Made by a program: the position numbers and the translations under genes
The notes under the pieces: model-generated
Databases searched by the model: none
Told to the model about the DNA's origin: nothing
Seen by the model: only the letters and a program-made list of their open reading frames with translations
Shown: piece after piece, positions 7,196 through 15,341 of the stretch
Layout of the letters: each line of letters begins with the position of its first letter
Numbering within the stretch: position 1 is the first letter of the stretch
Source: a virus
Length of the DNA stretch: 31,248 nt
Virus record (IMG/VR): IMGVR_UViG_3300005584_000023
Span: 1 to 31,248 of that record
Strand: one strand, 5' to 3'

Positions 7196-9493
7196 TTACT
7201 CTCCGTTGAGCAAGCCCACAATTTCAGAGAATGCCGCGCCTTGCTTGGTAATAACCGAGGTCAGTCGCACATACTTAACCGGCAACGTCGGCTCAAGAAT
7301 AAGATCAACATTCAATTGGCCGGAGTCTCTATGATACGGCTTATTGTTGTTGTCATCGGAAATAACCTCGAACCTACGCAGTCCACGAGCTTCCTTAATA
7401 GGCTGTAGGAAGTTTTCGCAAAGCCGCACAACCTGGAACTGAGTGTAAGGATCATGTGGCTCATACACTGTGTAATCCAGTGCATCAACCAAGCTTACCT
7501 CAATTGTGATAAGAAGACGACGCACAGAAATGTTCGACAAAGCGGAAGCTTTGCTTTGCAGCGTATCAGCACCCCAAATAACGTAACCCTTACCTGGCTT
7601 TTTGATAATCGGGTTAATCTGATTGGGAGAGATAAGCTGCAATTCGCCTTCGGTATATTCCTTACGCAGACCAATGATGTTCTTCATCAGACCACGATTA
7701 AGACCCGCTGGCGCAAACCATTCAGCCGCTACAGTATCATTGTAGGCAAATGTAGATGCAACGTAGCCTGACGGCGGAACATACATGGTGAGGTTGGTAA
7801 ATTCATCACGTATCTGCAAATCAGGCGTATAAATAGCCGCATATGTCGTGTTCAGATTAAGTGTATTGCGCCGATGACTATACGCATCCGCTGCACCCTG
7901 TTGCGCGGCTGGCATATCAAGAATGGCAAAGCAGTCATAACGATTTTCTGCAATAGAAACCATCTTGGTCTGCACAGCCACGTCATCATAACCGCAACCG
8001 ATCAGAATACGCACTGCATTCTTAGTACGATCTGCAAACGCATTCCAGCCAGTCATGATCTGCGAATTAAGCGGCACAACACCGTCATTACCACCCGCAA
8101 GCCACGTAATAGGTGTTGCACCCGCTGTAGAACTGGTTGGAAGTGTAGCCAAAATGCCCGCAGGATTGTTCAGGTTATAAACAACGCGAATAAGCGAGCT
8201 TCTCGTAGCACTGTTGTTAATGACTTCTTCTATAAACTGCTGACGACCAAAGCCATCAACCTGCTTATTGATAGAAACAACGTGCTTTTCCAGAGGCACT
8301 AACTGATTCGTGCGTTCATACACCCAAATTTCAAAGGTATCTTCCTTGGCAATACCTGTAAGCGTTTGTGTGTTGGTAACAGTCGGAATAGTAGCCGAAC
8401 CTGCTGTATTAATGATCTGCGGATCAATTAGATCAAAAATATCAGGCCCATCAACAGGCGCAACCAAGACAAGTTCTAAGTTATTAGCCTGCAAGAAAGC
8501 ATCCGACGTAGCGCCCATTGCAGTGATAAAGGCTGCACGAATATCAGCCATAGTCTGTGCGCCGGAAGTATTGTAAGCAACCGGACCAACCTGAACGCGG
8601 GTTCCCTGCAAATCAAGACCAGCCTGGAAAGCCTGATTGGCAACAGGCAAAGCAGAGAATGTAAGTTTACGGCGCTGCTTAACACCAATATCCAGATTAC
8701 GAATCTGAATGCCGATATCATTGGCCCAAGCACCGGGGTTTTCAGCGTACACATCAAACAATGCAGGACTGTCTTGGATAGAAACCGTCGCTTGCGATCC
8801 ACCCAGCGTAACAGTGACCGAAGAAATGGTCAGGTTAACACCTTCGGGAGACGTAATGCGGATGATACGGTCATCTGTCGCACTGGAACTGTTCTTTAGG
8901 ACAGTTGCCTTACCAAGAGACTTCTTTGCAGCGGTAAAGCCGGTTGCATAGGCTGCATTAATCTGATTGGTAATAGCATCGGCCAGCACTTGCATCGTAG
9001 CATCACTGCTAGTTGCGTACGTGGCAGAGAACGTAATAGGGTTGGTGCCATCCGTAATGGCAACCGCTACTTCGTTCAGAGATACCAATACAGCACTAAA
9101 CACTAGATGCTGATATTGAAATCCACCAGTGTTATAATCACCACCGCGACCCGAGGGGAATTGCGTAAACGAAGTGTTAACCGCAGAAGAACCTTCAAGG
9201 TCATTGGTAACAACAACGCCTGCGTGCTTCGCATCCTTAACAACGCGCTGAACCCACAACTGGCGACCAGTGGTAAGGAACGCTAAGCAACTATGGTGCC
9301 CATAACTCCAAGACGGATCGGGTTTACCGAACAGGTCCTGAAACTGATCTTTGCCACTAATAAAAGTGGTCTTCATAGGGCCACGTCGAGAAGCAAATAC
9401 CGCCGCACCAACCGATGTAGCAATCGCCTGGACGCGTTCAGAGAGATCAATCTCTCGCGGATAAACACCAGGAACTAAGTAAAACGCCGCCAT
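7196..9493 (-). CDS. Tail sheath protein
   Basis: A 765-residue contractile sheath protein, somewhat longer than T4 gp18 (659). The N-terminus YLVPGVYPREIDLS is the typical sheath opening, and the SRRGPMKTTFISGKDQFQDLFG segment matches the conserved early region. The C-terminal third holds the conserved core: a YVPPSGYVASTFAYND region and a GKGYVIWGADTLQ region, then VRRLLITIEVSL and a final mixed beta domain (last ~110 residues) that interlinks subunits in other sheaths. The central part (about residues 110-480) is a long set of beta-rich insertions that probably face outward. Start ATG 9493 has GAGGGAG about 8 nt upstream. It is the first of the sheath-tube-initiator series. Confidence 0.95.
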   Translation of the reverse strand: MAAFYLVPGVYPREIDLSERVQAIATSVGAAVFASRRGPMKTTFISGKDQFQDLFGKPDPSWSYGHHSCLAFLTTGRQLWVQRVVKDAKHAGVVVTNDLEGSSAVNTSFTQFPSGRGGDYNTGGFQYQHLVFSAVLVSLNEVAVAITDGTNPITFSATYATSSDATMQVLADAITNQINAAYATGFTAAKKSLGKATVLKNSSSATDDRIIRITSPEGVNLTISSVTVTLGGSQATVSIQDSPALFDVYAENPGAWANDIGIQIRNLDIGVKQRRKLTFSALPVANQAFQAGLDLQGTRVQVGPVAYNTSGAQTMADIRAAFITAMGATSDAFLQANNLELVLVAPVDGPDIFDLIDPQIINTAGSATIPTVTNTQTLTGIAKEDTFEIWVYERTNQLVPLEKHVVSINKQVDGFGRQQFIEEVINNSATRSSLIRVVYNLNNPAGILATLPTSSTAGATPITWLAGGNDGVVPLNSQIMTGWNAFADRTKNAVRILIGCGYDDVAVQTKMVSIAENRYDCFAILDMPAAQQGAADAYSHRRNTLNLNTTYAAIYTPDLQIRDEFTNLTMYVPPSGYVASTFAYNDTVAAEWFAPAGLNRGLMKNIIGLRKEYTEGELQLISPNQINPIIKKPGKGYVIWGADTLQSKASALSNISVRRLLITIEVSLVDALDYTVYEPHDPYTQFQVVRLCENFLQPIKEARGLRRFEVISDDNNNKPYHRDSGQLNVDLILEPTLPVKYVRLTSVITKQGAAFSEIVGLLNGE

Positions 9494-9545
9494 AATAAGG
9501 CTCCCTCGTCTAAATGTATTAACGCTACGTCAATTAAACATTGTA

Positions 9546-9737
9546 TCAATCAAAATTGCTAGATGCAGACTCCGTCGATTGAGTGCTGGCAGCGCCAATG
9601 TGACGAATGCCGGTTGGCAGGTTCCACAAGAACTTATCATCAACTTCACAGGTCAATCCAGGACCAAAATCCACGGAATCACCATCAGCCGCTCGTACAG
9701 TAATCTTGTTAGGCGTCATATTACGAAGAATAGCCAT
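9546..9737 (-). CDS. Small protein before the tail sheath, unknown
   Basis: A 63-residue protein beginning MAILRNMTPNKITVRAADGD, mostly beta strand with a Ser/Thr-rich end. ATG 9737 is preferred over an upstream TTG (9743) because AGGAG sits 8 nt before it, while the TTG would be almost on top of that site. It lies between two probable tail-completion proteins and the sheath, so it is probably a virion or tail-assembly component. I recognise no family. Confidence 0.7.
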   Translation of the reverse strand: MAILRNMTPNKITVRAADGDSVDFGPGLTCEVDDKFLWNLPTGIRHIGAASTQSTESASSNFD

Positions 9738-9752
9738 TATCAAAACTCCTAA

Positions 9753-10130
9753 TTAAGCCACAATAGCCTTAATTGTCACTGGATCGGTAATTCCTAGGTT
9801 TTTGACTTTAACCTCAGAAAAAACACCTGTTATCGTCATATGACGTTTAACAGGAATAACCAATGACGTTGTTACATTGGACACAGTGCAAGACAATGTA
9901 ACTTGAACTGGGGCCGACGACGTAATATGCAGAAACTCAACTACTGCGCCTAGTAAAATCTCAGATCTTGCATTGTTAGCACTGACATTGTTGGCAGCTA
10001 GTTCATGTGTATCATTGCTTATTTTAGCAACCGCTACAAGGTCAGTAGGGGCGTTCAATTCTTGTATATTACGTCGCGAAGATAATGTTGTAAGGGTTAC
10101 ACGTAATGATGTAAGGAGCGTGGCCTTCAT
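9753..10130 (-). CDS. Small beta-rich tail-region protein, unknown
   Basis: A 125-residue protein with alternating hydrophobic/polar residues typical of beta sandwich folds and no cysteine motif, enzyme motif or membrane segment. It is placed between the probable tail-completion protein (11-nt gap, tight coupling) and the 63-residue protein. By position it is likely a neck, tail-completion or decoration protein, but no sequence feature proves this. An AAAGG/AGGG purine stretch precedes ATG 10130. Confidence 0.75.
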   Translation of the reverse strand: MKATLLTSLRVTLTTLSSRRNIQELNAPTDLVAVAKISNDTHELAANNVSANNARSEILLGAVVEFLHITSSAPVQVTLSCTVSNVTTSLVIPVKRHMTITGVFSEVKVKNLGITDPVTIKAIVA

Positions 10131-10141
10131 AGCCCTAGCCT

Positions 10142-10834
10142 TTATTTCTGATATACTTTGCCACCTAAATTAGCTAAAGAACGCCCGCTTTCGTCCATCA
10201 CGACACTAGACAGGTTCAAATGAGTGCTGGATACAGACAGTTTTTTCGATGTGCTACCGTGATAGGTATCAATCGACATACTAAGTTCCATAACCATTGA
10301 TTCGCCAATCTCTTCAAATTCAAGGTCAGGGAAATTGATCTGTTGATCCATATTAACCTTGATATTGATTGTAGCCTGATCTTCGGCATCAATAACAAAA
10401 TCAAGGTAATGGTTTCTAGCAGCCAATAACCAATGCTGTGCCAGTGCTATGGTATCTGAGGCATCATCCGTTATGAACAACACTCTGAATGCGACAGTGG
10501 CAGGCATAAAGTTGTAGATAATCTCGGTCGTACTCTCTGGATCAACGTCAGATAGTATCTTAGGACCATACCTGCCACGTCTATGCAACACAAAAGGATT
10601 ATATCCTTGTGTATTGGTCTCCATTGTAGTCATGGTGTAGGCAAAGAATGGCTTTTTAATCTTGCGGTTCTGAGTAAACATAGCCCGGAAATGATTTGTG
10701 CCCCTTGTCTGCACAACGGGCACAATCTTGTCAGGGAAAAACCGCTTTAATTGCGATGCAACACCTGCTATGGAAGTGATAAAAATATCAGATAGTTTCT
10801 GATTATCCTTACGGTCTCCGTGAAATCCGCTCAT
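10142..10834 (-). CDS. Probable tail-completion / sheath-terminator protein
   Basis: A 230-residue protein in the position where T4 has gp15, the neck/tail sheath stabiliser (between head genes and sheath). Features: a helical start, an RGRYGPKILSDVDPESTTEI strand region, then a helix-rich core (TIALAQHWLLAARNHYLDF), and a beta-rich end containing LEFEEIGESMVMELSMSI. Tail terminators and sheath stabilisers share such a mixed fold, but I cannot see a diagnostic motif. Translation starts at ATG 10834 with no Shine-Dalgarno in the usual place; a possible pseudoknot occupies that position (10840-10868). Other structural roles such as head-tail connector are possible. Confidence 0.75.
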   Translation of the reverse strand: MSGFHGDRKDNQKLSDIFITSIAGVASQLKRFFPDKIVPVVQTRGTNHFRAMFTQNRKIKKPFFAYTMTTMETNTQGYNPFVLHRRGRYGPKILSDVDPESTTEIIYNFMPATVAFRVLFITDDASDTIALAQHWLLAARNHYLDFVIDAEDQATINIKVNMDQQINFPDLEFEEIGESMVMELSMSIDTYHGSTSKKLSVSSTHLNLSSVVMDESGRSLANLGGKVYQK

Positions 10835-10839
10835 GATGT

Positions 10840-10868
10840 GGAAACGCGGGCAAAGTTTCCCCGCCCGC
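10840..10868 (-). promoter_or_regulatory. Possible H-type mRNA pseudoknot at a ribosome-binding position
   Basis: On the minus strand the order is GCGGGC-GG-GGAAAC-TTT-GCCCGC-GTTTCC. GCGGGC pairs with GCCCGC and GGAAAC with GTTTCC, in interleaved order, so the two 6-bp stems can form together as a pseudoknot with loops of 2, 0 and 3 nt. It starts 11 nt after the preceding stop and ends 5 nt before ATG 10834. A GGGA sits directly on its 5' side, so folding could bring that sequence to a normal Shine-Dalgarno distance. Confidence 0.5.
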
Positions 10869-10879
10869 TCCCATAGTTG

Positions 10880-11707
10880 TTACGCAGCACGGCGTTTGGC
10901 AAGGATACGCCGACTATCCTTCAAAGACTCGTCAGTACCATCAATGCTAAGCTTATTGGCAAGTGCCCGCAGCTTGGCATCAACAGGGGTAGGCTTTTTA
11001 GACGACAGAGTTTGTCTTGAAGACGATGTTCCACCCATGGGCTTGGTATCATCAACAGAGATAGGCTCTTCGTCTGCTTCGTCGTTTTCTTCATCGTCAG
11101 GTACATCAAAATCAGGAATGTCTGCACTAGACGAATCAGTGTGATCGTCAACGTCGTCGTATTCTTCGCTATATTCCATTTCCGAAGCAATCGCATCAAT
11201 TGCTCCTTCCATATCAGAAGGCTGAACTTCTTCGTCCATGTCTTCTTCATCCGACGCATCATCCATATTCGCAGCGTCGAGTGCTTCTTGTGTATTGGCA
11301 TTCATTTCTTCGATACCGCCGATTAAATCGTCAGCATCATCCGCTTCCATGGCAGAAGCAAAAGACTTGAATGCAGAACGCCAATCGCCTGCCTTAGCTG
11401 CATCGTATGCAATAACCAGCATATCACCAGAAAGACTGTACGGTGCCTTTACGTTAGCAACGGTTTCTTCCGGCGCGGGTGCCGGGGCTACTTCACTATC
11501 AGTAGTTCCATTACCGTGCTTAAGAACCAATGCGCGCAGATCAGATTCAAGATCATCCAAATCTACATCAGGGTTTTGCTTACTAATTGCCTTATAGAGA
11601 GCCTCGGCACAAGAAGTTGCGGTCTCCCGCATAGCAGAAAACTTAAACTTCTGCTTAGGAGTAACCTTCTTCTTGCGAAAAGCCTCCACGGCTTTTGGTT
11701 TATTCAT
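10880..11707 (-). CDS. Acidic structural-region protein after the major capsid gene, unknown
   Basis: A 275-residue protein with a basic, lysine-rich start (residues 1-25), a helical part to ~150, then a very acidic region (about 145-215, many Asp/Glu with DEEDMDEE runs) and a basic C-terminus. Charge-patterned proteins of this kind are found among phage scaffolding, internal head and head-tail completion proteins. It lies directly after the major capsid gene, with a hairpin between. ATG 11707 has AGGAGA 5 nt upstream. I recognise no family; an internal head protein or second scaffold component is the leading guess. Confidence 0.8.
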   Translation of the reverse strand: MNKPKAVEAFRKKKVTPKQKFKFSAMRETATSCAEALYKAISKQNPDVDLDDLESDLRALVLKHGNGTTDSEVAPAPAPEETVANVKAPYSLSGDMLVIAYDAAKAGDWRSAFKSFASAMEADDADDLIGGIEEMNANTQEALDAANMDDASDEEDMDEEVQPSDMEGAIDAIASEMEYSEEYDDVDDHTDSSSADIPDFDVPDDEENDEADEEPISVDDTKPMGGTSSSRQTLSSKKPTPVDAKLRALANKLSIDGTDESLKDSRRILAKRRAA

Positions 11708-11739
11708 TGTACTCTCCTAACTAAGCAAATTTAACTCGC

Positions 11740-11770
11740 AGGCAGGCTGATTTAACTAATCAGCCTGCCT
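11740..11770 (-). terminator. Strong 13-bp hairpin after the major capsid gene
   Basis: AGGCAGGCTGATT and its exact complement flank a 5-nt loop, 7 nt after the capsid stop. On the minus strand it is followed by GCGAGTTAAATTTG, with no T tract, so mRNA 3' protection or processing fits at least as well as intrinsic termination. Confidence 0.6.
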
Positions 11771-11777
11771 GAGTTCG

Positions 11778-12884
11778 TCAAATACGCTTAGCTTTAATAA
11801 CCGACCGCGCGTTGGCGATCACCATGGAGAGGTCTTCAAACAAGAAGTGACCACGCGCCGGAATGCCATCCGAGAACTGGTTCACTTCATAAGACTGCAC
11901 CGGACCACGATCCGTATAACCGCCATGCATAGACGATTCACCGATCATGTAAGACTCACCGGCTTCAAGAACCTTAAGCTGTTCCTGACGGAAACCATCA
12001 GTCACAAACGTAAGGCCCAGCATATCGCCAAGCTCACCCGTGGTAACAATTTCATACTTGGTCATCGGATCGAACCAAGCAGAGAACTGCGTGTTGCCAG
12101 TGATATCATTCCAGAAATCAGCGGCCATCAGGTAATACACAGGCACGATGTTGAAGCGCGTAAGATCGGTACGCAGTTCCGTTAAGCTGGTAGGATTAAG
12201 ACCACCCGAAAGATACTTAAGCTGGTGATCGATTCCAACCGTGTTATCAGCAAGCAGCTTCCAATGACGATCTTCCGTCGTCATAATAGCTTCCTGAGCT
12301 TCCAGGAACTTCTCTTCCAGAATGTCCTGGCTGCCCTGGTTCATATCGCGATTGGTAACGCGAATGTTGGCCGACACGATAAACTCAGGCGGAAACAATT
12401 CAGAATCGCGTACATACTGCGGATGTATCATGGAAGCTGATGCCATCATAACAGCGGAGACGTTCTTCTTCCGCACCCGAATACGCGGAAAATTGCCCTG
12501 CTCAAGCGGATTCTTTTCCAGGAAGCGCCGCATAAAGCCTTCACGATCCGCAGACTCAGTAATCTGTCCTGCAATCGTGGAGCCAAGTGCTGCCCACTTA
12601 CCCGATGTGCGATCATTATACGCAGCAACGAGAAGTTCGCGGCGTTGCTTCGCAGCCATCGCTTTCGTCGGCACGTTGTCAGGCTGTGCGTCCGACATAT
12701 CGAGAGTACCATTGGCAGCCATGGTCATCAGATGACCAACGGTGCGGAAAAGGTCCTTCTTATCATAACCGGACAGATGACCATCACGACCCACGATACT
12801 ATCGCGAGTACCTGGAATACGCGCTTCCTTGCCCGGCGTCGGTGGGGCACCGTTACCACCCCTAAAAGTAAAAGACCGCTTCAT
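11778..12884 (-). CDS. Major capsid protein
   Basis: A 368-residue protein downstream of the protease and scaffold genes, in the usual order portal-protease-scaffold-capsid. It is predicted to have the HK97 fold and to form the icosahedral shell. The first ~60 residues (Gly/Pro/Arg-rich) may be a disordered or processed arm. Family-like features are the RRFLEKNPLEQGNFPRIRVR segment (N-arm/E-loop region), a central DRHWKLLADN helix, the YLMAADFWNDI segment, and the C-terminal P-domain end FEDLSMVIANARSVIK. ATG 12884 is chosen: GGAG is 7 nt upstream, whereas TTG 12890 would abut it. The gene lies between two hairpins (11740-11770 and 12929-12946), consistent with separately controlled high expression. 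Confidence 0.92.
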   Translation of the reverse strand: MKRSFTFRGGNGAPPTPGKEARIPGTRDSIVGRDGHLSGYDKKDLFRTVGHLMTMAANGTLDMSDAQPDNVPTKAMAAKQRRELLVAAYNDRTSGKWAALGSTIAGQITESADREGFMRRFLEKNPLEQGNFPRIRVRKKNVSAVMMASASMIHPQYVRDSELFPPEFIVSANIRVTNRDMNQGSQDILEEKFLEAQEAIMTTEDRHWKLLADNTVGIDHQLKYLSGGLNPTSLTELRTDLTRFNIVPVYYLMAADFWNDITGNTQFSAWFDPMTKYEIVTTGELGDMLGLTFVTDGFRQEQLKVLEAGESYMIGESSMHGGYTDRGPVQSYEVNQFSDGIPARGHFLFEDLSMVIANARSVIKAKRI

Positions 12885-12928
12885 TGTCAAACTCCGTAAA
12901 TACTAGATATAGGCTAAAAAGAAGTTGT

Positions 12929-12946
12929 TACTGGAATTTGCCAGTA
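12929..12946 (-). terminator. Hairpin immediately after the gene upstream of capsid
   Basis: TACTGG/CCAGTA with a 6-nt loop begins directly after the TGA stop. On the minus strand it is followed, after ACAACTTC, by a run of T, giving a weak terminator-like layout. Confidence 0.45.
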
Positions 12947-13669
12947 TCAATGATCGACGTAAAGACCCAGCCAAGGATCGCCAACCGACGGCGCACTAAC
13001 GACGTGTGCATAGCCGATAAGCGAACAACCAGTACCCGTTCCAACGCGACCGTTAGCAATGCCCTTAATAGCCTCACTATCCAGATCAACGTTTGCCCAA
13101 TTGACCGAAGCATCGAACTGGTCAGTATAGATGTAGCCACCCTGGATAATACCACCACGGCCAATAGCCGCATGAGTACGCTGACCAGGATACGCGTCAC
13201 CGATAAGAACCTGAGCTTCCGTAACCGTCAGTGCATGACGATAGACAACGAAGATGTCCTTATCTGCATGATCGGCGTGCAGAGTAACAGTCTTGTTGTC
13301 AGACTCAAGCTTGAACTGAACATTGCTGGGAGAGCTGCCTTGCGAAGCCAGCGACGTGCCTGCATAAGAAGTTCCGACAGCAACAAACATATCGGCAGCG
13401 GCAGAAGCTTCACGCGACAGTGTAACAGTTGGCGCACTAGCAGTGGAACGCAGAACTTCCGTGCGAGTAATAGTCGCCGGAGGACCAAAGCGCTCGCCCC
13501 AGGAAAAACCAAGGAACAGCGAATTGGCGGTCGCATTAGACGGGCGAATAAACTCCTTGCCGCCGCTAAGAACCATTTGAAGGCACAGACCTTCCTGGTC
13601 AATAGTGACCGTGGAAAGGATCGACCCTTCCCGCGTCTTCTCAATGCGAGTACGAGACATATCTAACAT
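12947..13669 (-). CDS. Probable capsid decoration or fibre-like head protein
   Basis: A 240-residue protein between the scaffold candidate and the major capsid gene. It is rich in Gly, Ser, Thr and Ala and in alternating beta-strand patterns, with an Ala/Ser-rich middle (about 75-115) resembling an immunoglobulin-like or decoration domain, then the segment YIYTDQFDASVNWANVDLD. Head decoration proteins are commonly encoded next to the capsid gene. No catalytic motif is seen. ATG 13669 has GGAGA 6 nt upstream. Decoration/cement protein is inferred from composition and position only. Confidence 0.8.
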   Translation of the reverse strand: MLDMSRTRIEKTREGSILSTVTIDQEGLCLQMVLSGGKEFIRPSNATANSLFLGFSWGERFGPPATITRTEVLRSTASAPTVTLSREASAAADMFVAVGTSYAGTSLASQGSSPSNVQFKLESDNKTVTLHADHADKDIFVVYRHALTVTEAQVLIGDAYPGQRTHAAIGRGGIIQGGYIYTDQFDASVNWANVDLDSEAIKGIANGRVGTGTGCSLIGYAHVVSAPSVGDPWLGLYVDH

Positions 13670-13687
13670 TCTAAATCTCCAAAGTTA

Positions 13688-13712
13688 ATTGGTATCAAAT
13701 AGACTTACCAAT
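13688..13712 (-). terminator. Weak hairpin after the scaffold candidate
   Basis: ATTGGTA/TACCAAT, a 7-bp AT-rich stem with an 11-nt loop, 18 nt beyond the stop. Listed because similar hairpins follow the neighbouring genes; on its own it is not strong evidence. Confidence 0.3.
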
Positions 13713-13730
13713 AGCAACACCGTAGACTAA

Positions 13731-15272
13731 TTAGCGCCATCTCTTTGTGTTAATGTCGCGAATTAAGCTTGCCATTTGCGGATCAGGACTACCAGAGGCA
13801 ACACCGGCATTAACAGCATGTTCCTTATCTGACTGCGCCATAAAAGGAATAACCGTAGTGGGAGGCTTATCTTCGTCGCCAGAAGCCTCAACAAAACGAT
13901 AAGACGCCTGACTTACCATCTTTCCTATTTCGTCTAGTACCTCCGGAGTCTTTTTAGTGAGTTCCACCGCCTTAGCTACGATTTCTCGCAGCAAGTCTTC
14001 GCCGTGTTCTGCCAAAACAGTATCCACGACCTTTTCCGGATTACGAACACGCAATTCGGAAAGCTTAGCAACAAGAGCGATACGCAGTGGATTATTAATC
14101 TCTGCGAAAACACCCTTATTAATACCAACAGCCGCAATGCCGATACACTGTTCAAGTGCTTCTGTAATGCTATTGCTGCGAGCATCCAGTGCGGCAGTGG
14201 CTTCATCAATCGCCTTGTTCATCTTATCTTCCGTAGCGTCATCCACGGAAACTTCGACATTAACAGGCTCGAAACCAAACGGCTGCACGTTCTCTTCGGT
14301 AATGCCGTTTTCGGTAGCAATTTGCAGCGTAGTAGCAAAATCTTCCGACGTAAAGATTTTCTTAATGCTGTCCGAAGCCCGATCAAGGGAAGCAGTAGCA
14401 ACATGCTGGTTATTGGCAAACATATACCAGCGAGTACCATCGCTAGACAGCAACAGGTCCACGTCTGCCGTTGTAGCTGCCTTCAAGACTTTATTAAAGA
14501 CAGAAACGGTAACAGCACCCTTTCTAGCACCCTTTCTAGCAGACTTTTTGCCCTGCTTCTTTACGCTCGCCATAGCAAGTTCTTCATCTTCTTCGGAAAC
14601 TTCCGGTGCGACTTCTGCATCAACGTCATCTTCAACGTCAACATCAGACGGATCGACTAAATCAACCGGATTAGGTTCATCAAGGGGTCCGGTATCTTCT
14701 TCGTCGCCCTCGGCTACAACAGAACTGGAATCATATTCCTCAGAATCATCATCATCTTCCTCTTCAAGATCGTCTTCCATAGACGTATCTTCTTCCTCAG
14801 AATCATCATCTTCCTCGGAAGAATCTTCTTCGCTATCGTCTTCTTCGTCGTCGCTTTCGGTACCATGAAACTCGTGATCGCCATCATCGTCCATTACTGC
14901 ACTGCCATCAAAGGCAAGCACAGTTGAACAAATCATGCAATGTCCAGACTGACCATGCATGGCCCGAGCGGTTCGCGCTACAGCGCGAACAGTAGAACCA
15001 CAAGTGCTGCAATTGGCAACCACAGGCATTTCCGACACTTCATCCTTAGTAAGAATGAGTTCGTTATCCTGCGCTGGCACACTATTATCAAGCAGTGTAG
15101 TATTCGAGCAAACCAGGCAACTTGGGACCTGTAAGCGGTTCATAACCAGACGCGTACCGCACTTGCACTTATGTGCTGCAAGCACCGTCTTCTTATTAAT
15201 GCTGCCTTCATGGTGAATGGCAAAGACAGGCATTTTAAGCCCCGCCATCACCCTATAAGTTCGCTTAATCAT
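13731..15272 (-). CDS. Scaffold/prohead core candidate with two zinc ribbons and hyperacidic region
   Basis: A 513-residue protein between the head protease and the capsid genes, the place of the scaffold (T4 gp22). The N-terminus carries two probable zinc ribbons: C36/C38 with C52/C55, and C88/C91 with C112/C115. Residues ~127-232 (DNA 14577-14894) are almost entirely Asp, Glu and Ser, followed by a Lys/Arg patch (~238-252). The rest (to 513) is helical and largely polar with a VDDATEDKMNKAIDEATAAL helix. A scaffold is usually acidic and helical and is degraded by the protease. The zinc ribbons are unusual for that role and could bind a partner or DNA. ATG 15272 has GGAGA 6 nt upstream. Confidence 0.8.
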   Translation of the reverse strand: MIKRTYRVMAGLKMPVFAIHHEGSINKKTVLAAHKCKCGTRLVMNRLQVPSCLVCSNTTLLDNSVPAQDNELILTKDEVSEMPVVANCSTCGSTVRAVARTARAMHGQSGHCMICSTVLAFDGSAVMDDDGDHEFHGTESDDEEDDSEEDSSEEDDDSEEEDTSMEDDLEEEDDDDSEEYDSSSVVAEGDEEDTGPLDEPNPVDLVDPSDVDVEDDVDAEVAPEVSEEDEELAMASVKKQGKKSARKGARKGAVTVSVFNKVLKAATTADVDLLLSSDGTRWYMFANNQHVATASLDRASDSIKKIFTSEDFATTLQIATENGITEENVQPFGFEPVNVEVSVDDATEDKMNKAIDEATAALDARSNSITEALEQCIGIAAVGINKGVFAEINNPLRIALVAKLSELRVRNPEKVVDTVLAEHGEDLLREIVAKAVELTKKTPEVLDEIGKMVSQASYRFVEASGDEDKPPTTVIPFMAQSDKEHAVNAGVASGSPDPQMASLIRDINTKRWR

Positions 15273-15317
15273 TTATATCTCCATAACAGTCGAAAGCTAA
15301 TGAAGCGTTCAAAATTA

Positions 15318-15336
15318 CCTGTCAAATTATGACAGG
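15318..15336 (-). terminator. Hairpin after the head protease gene
   Basis: CCTGTCA/TGACAGG with a 5-nt loop, 5 nt after the protease stop, followed on the minus strand by TAATTTTG. Of the hairpins here this one looks most like an intrinsic terminator, though short. Confidence 0.5.
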
Positions 15337-15341
15337 ACAGT

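Noticed and set aside
12884-13666. Plus-strand ORF of 260 residues opposite the decoration candidate
   Set aside because: Shadow of the minus-strand gene with good start and ribosome site; low-quality protein composition.
13957-14868. Plus-strand ORF of 303 residues, very serine-rich
   Set aside because: It is the complement of the Asp/Glu-rich part of the scaffold candidate; acidic codons read as serine on the other strand. No ribosome site.
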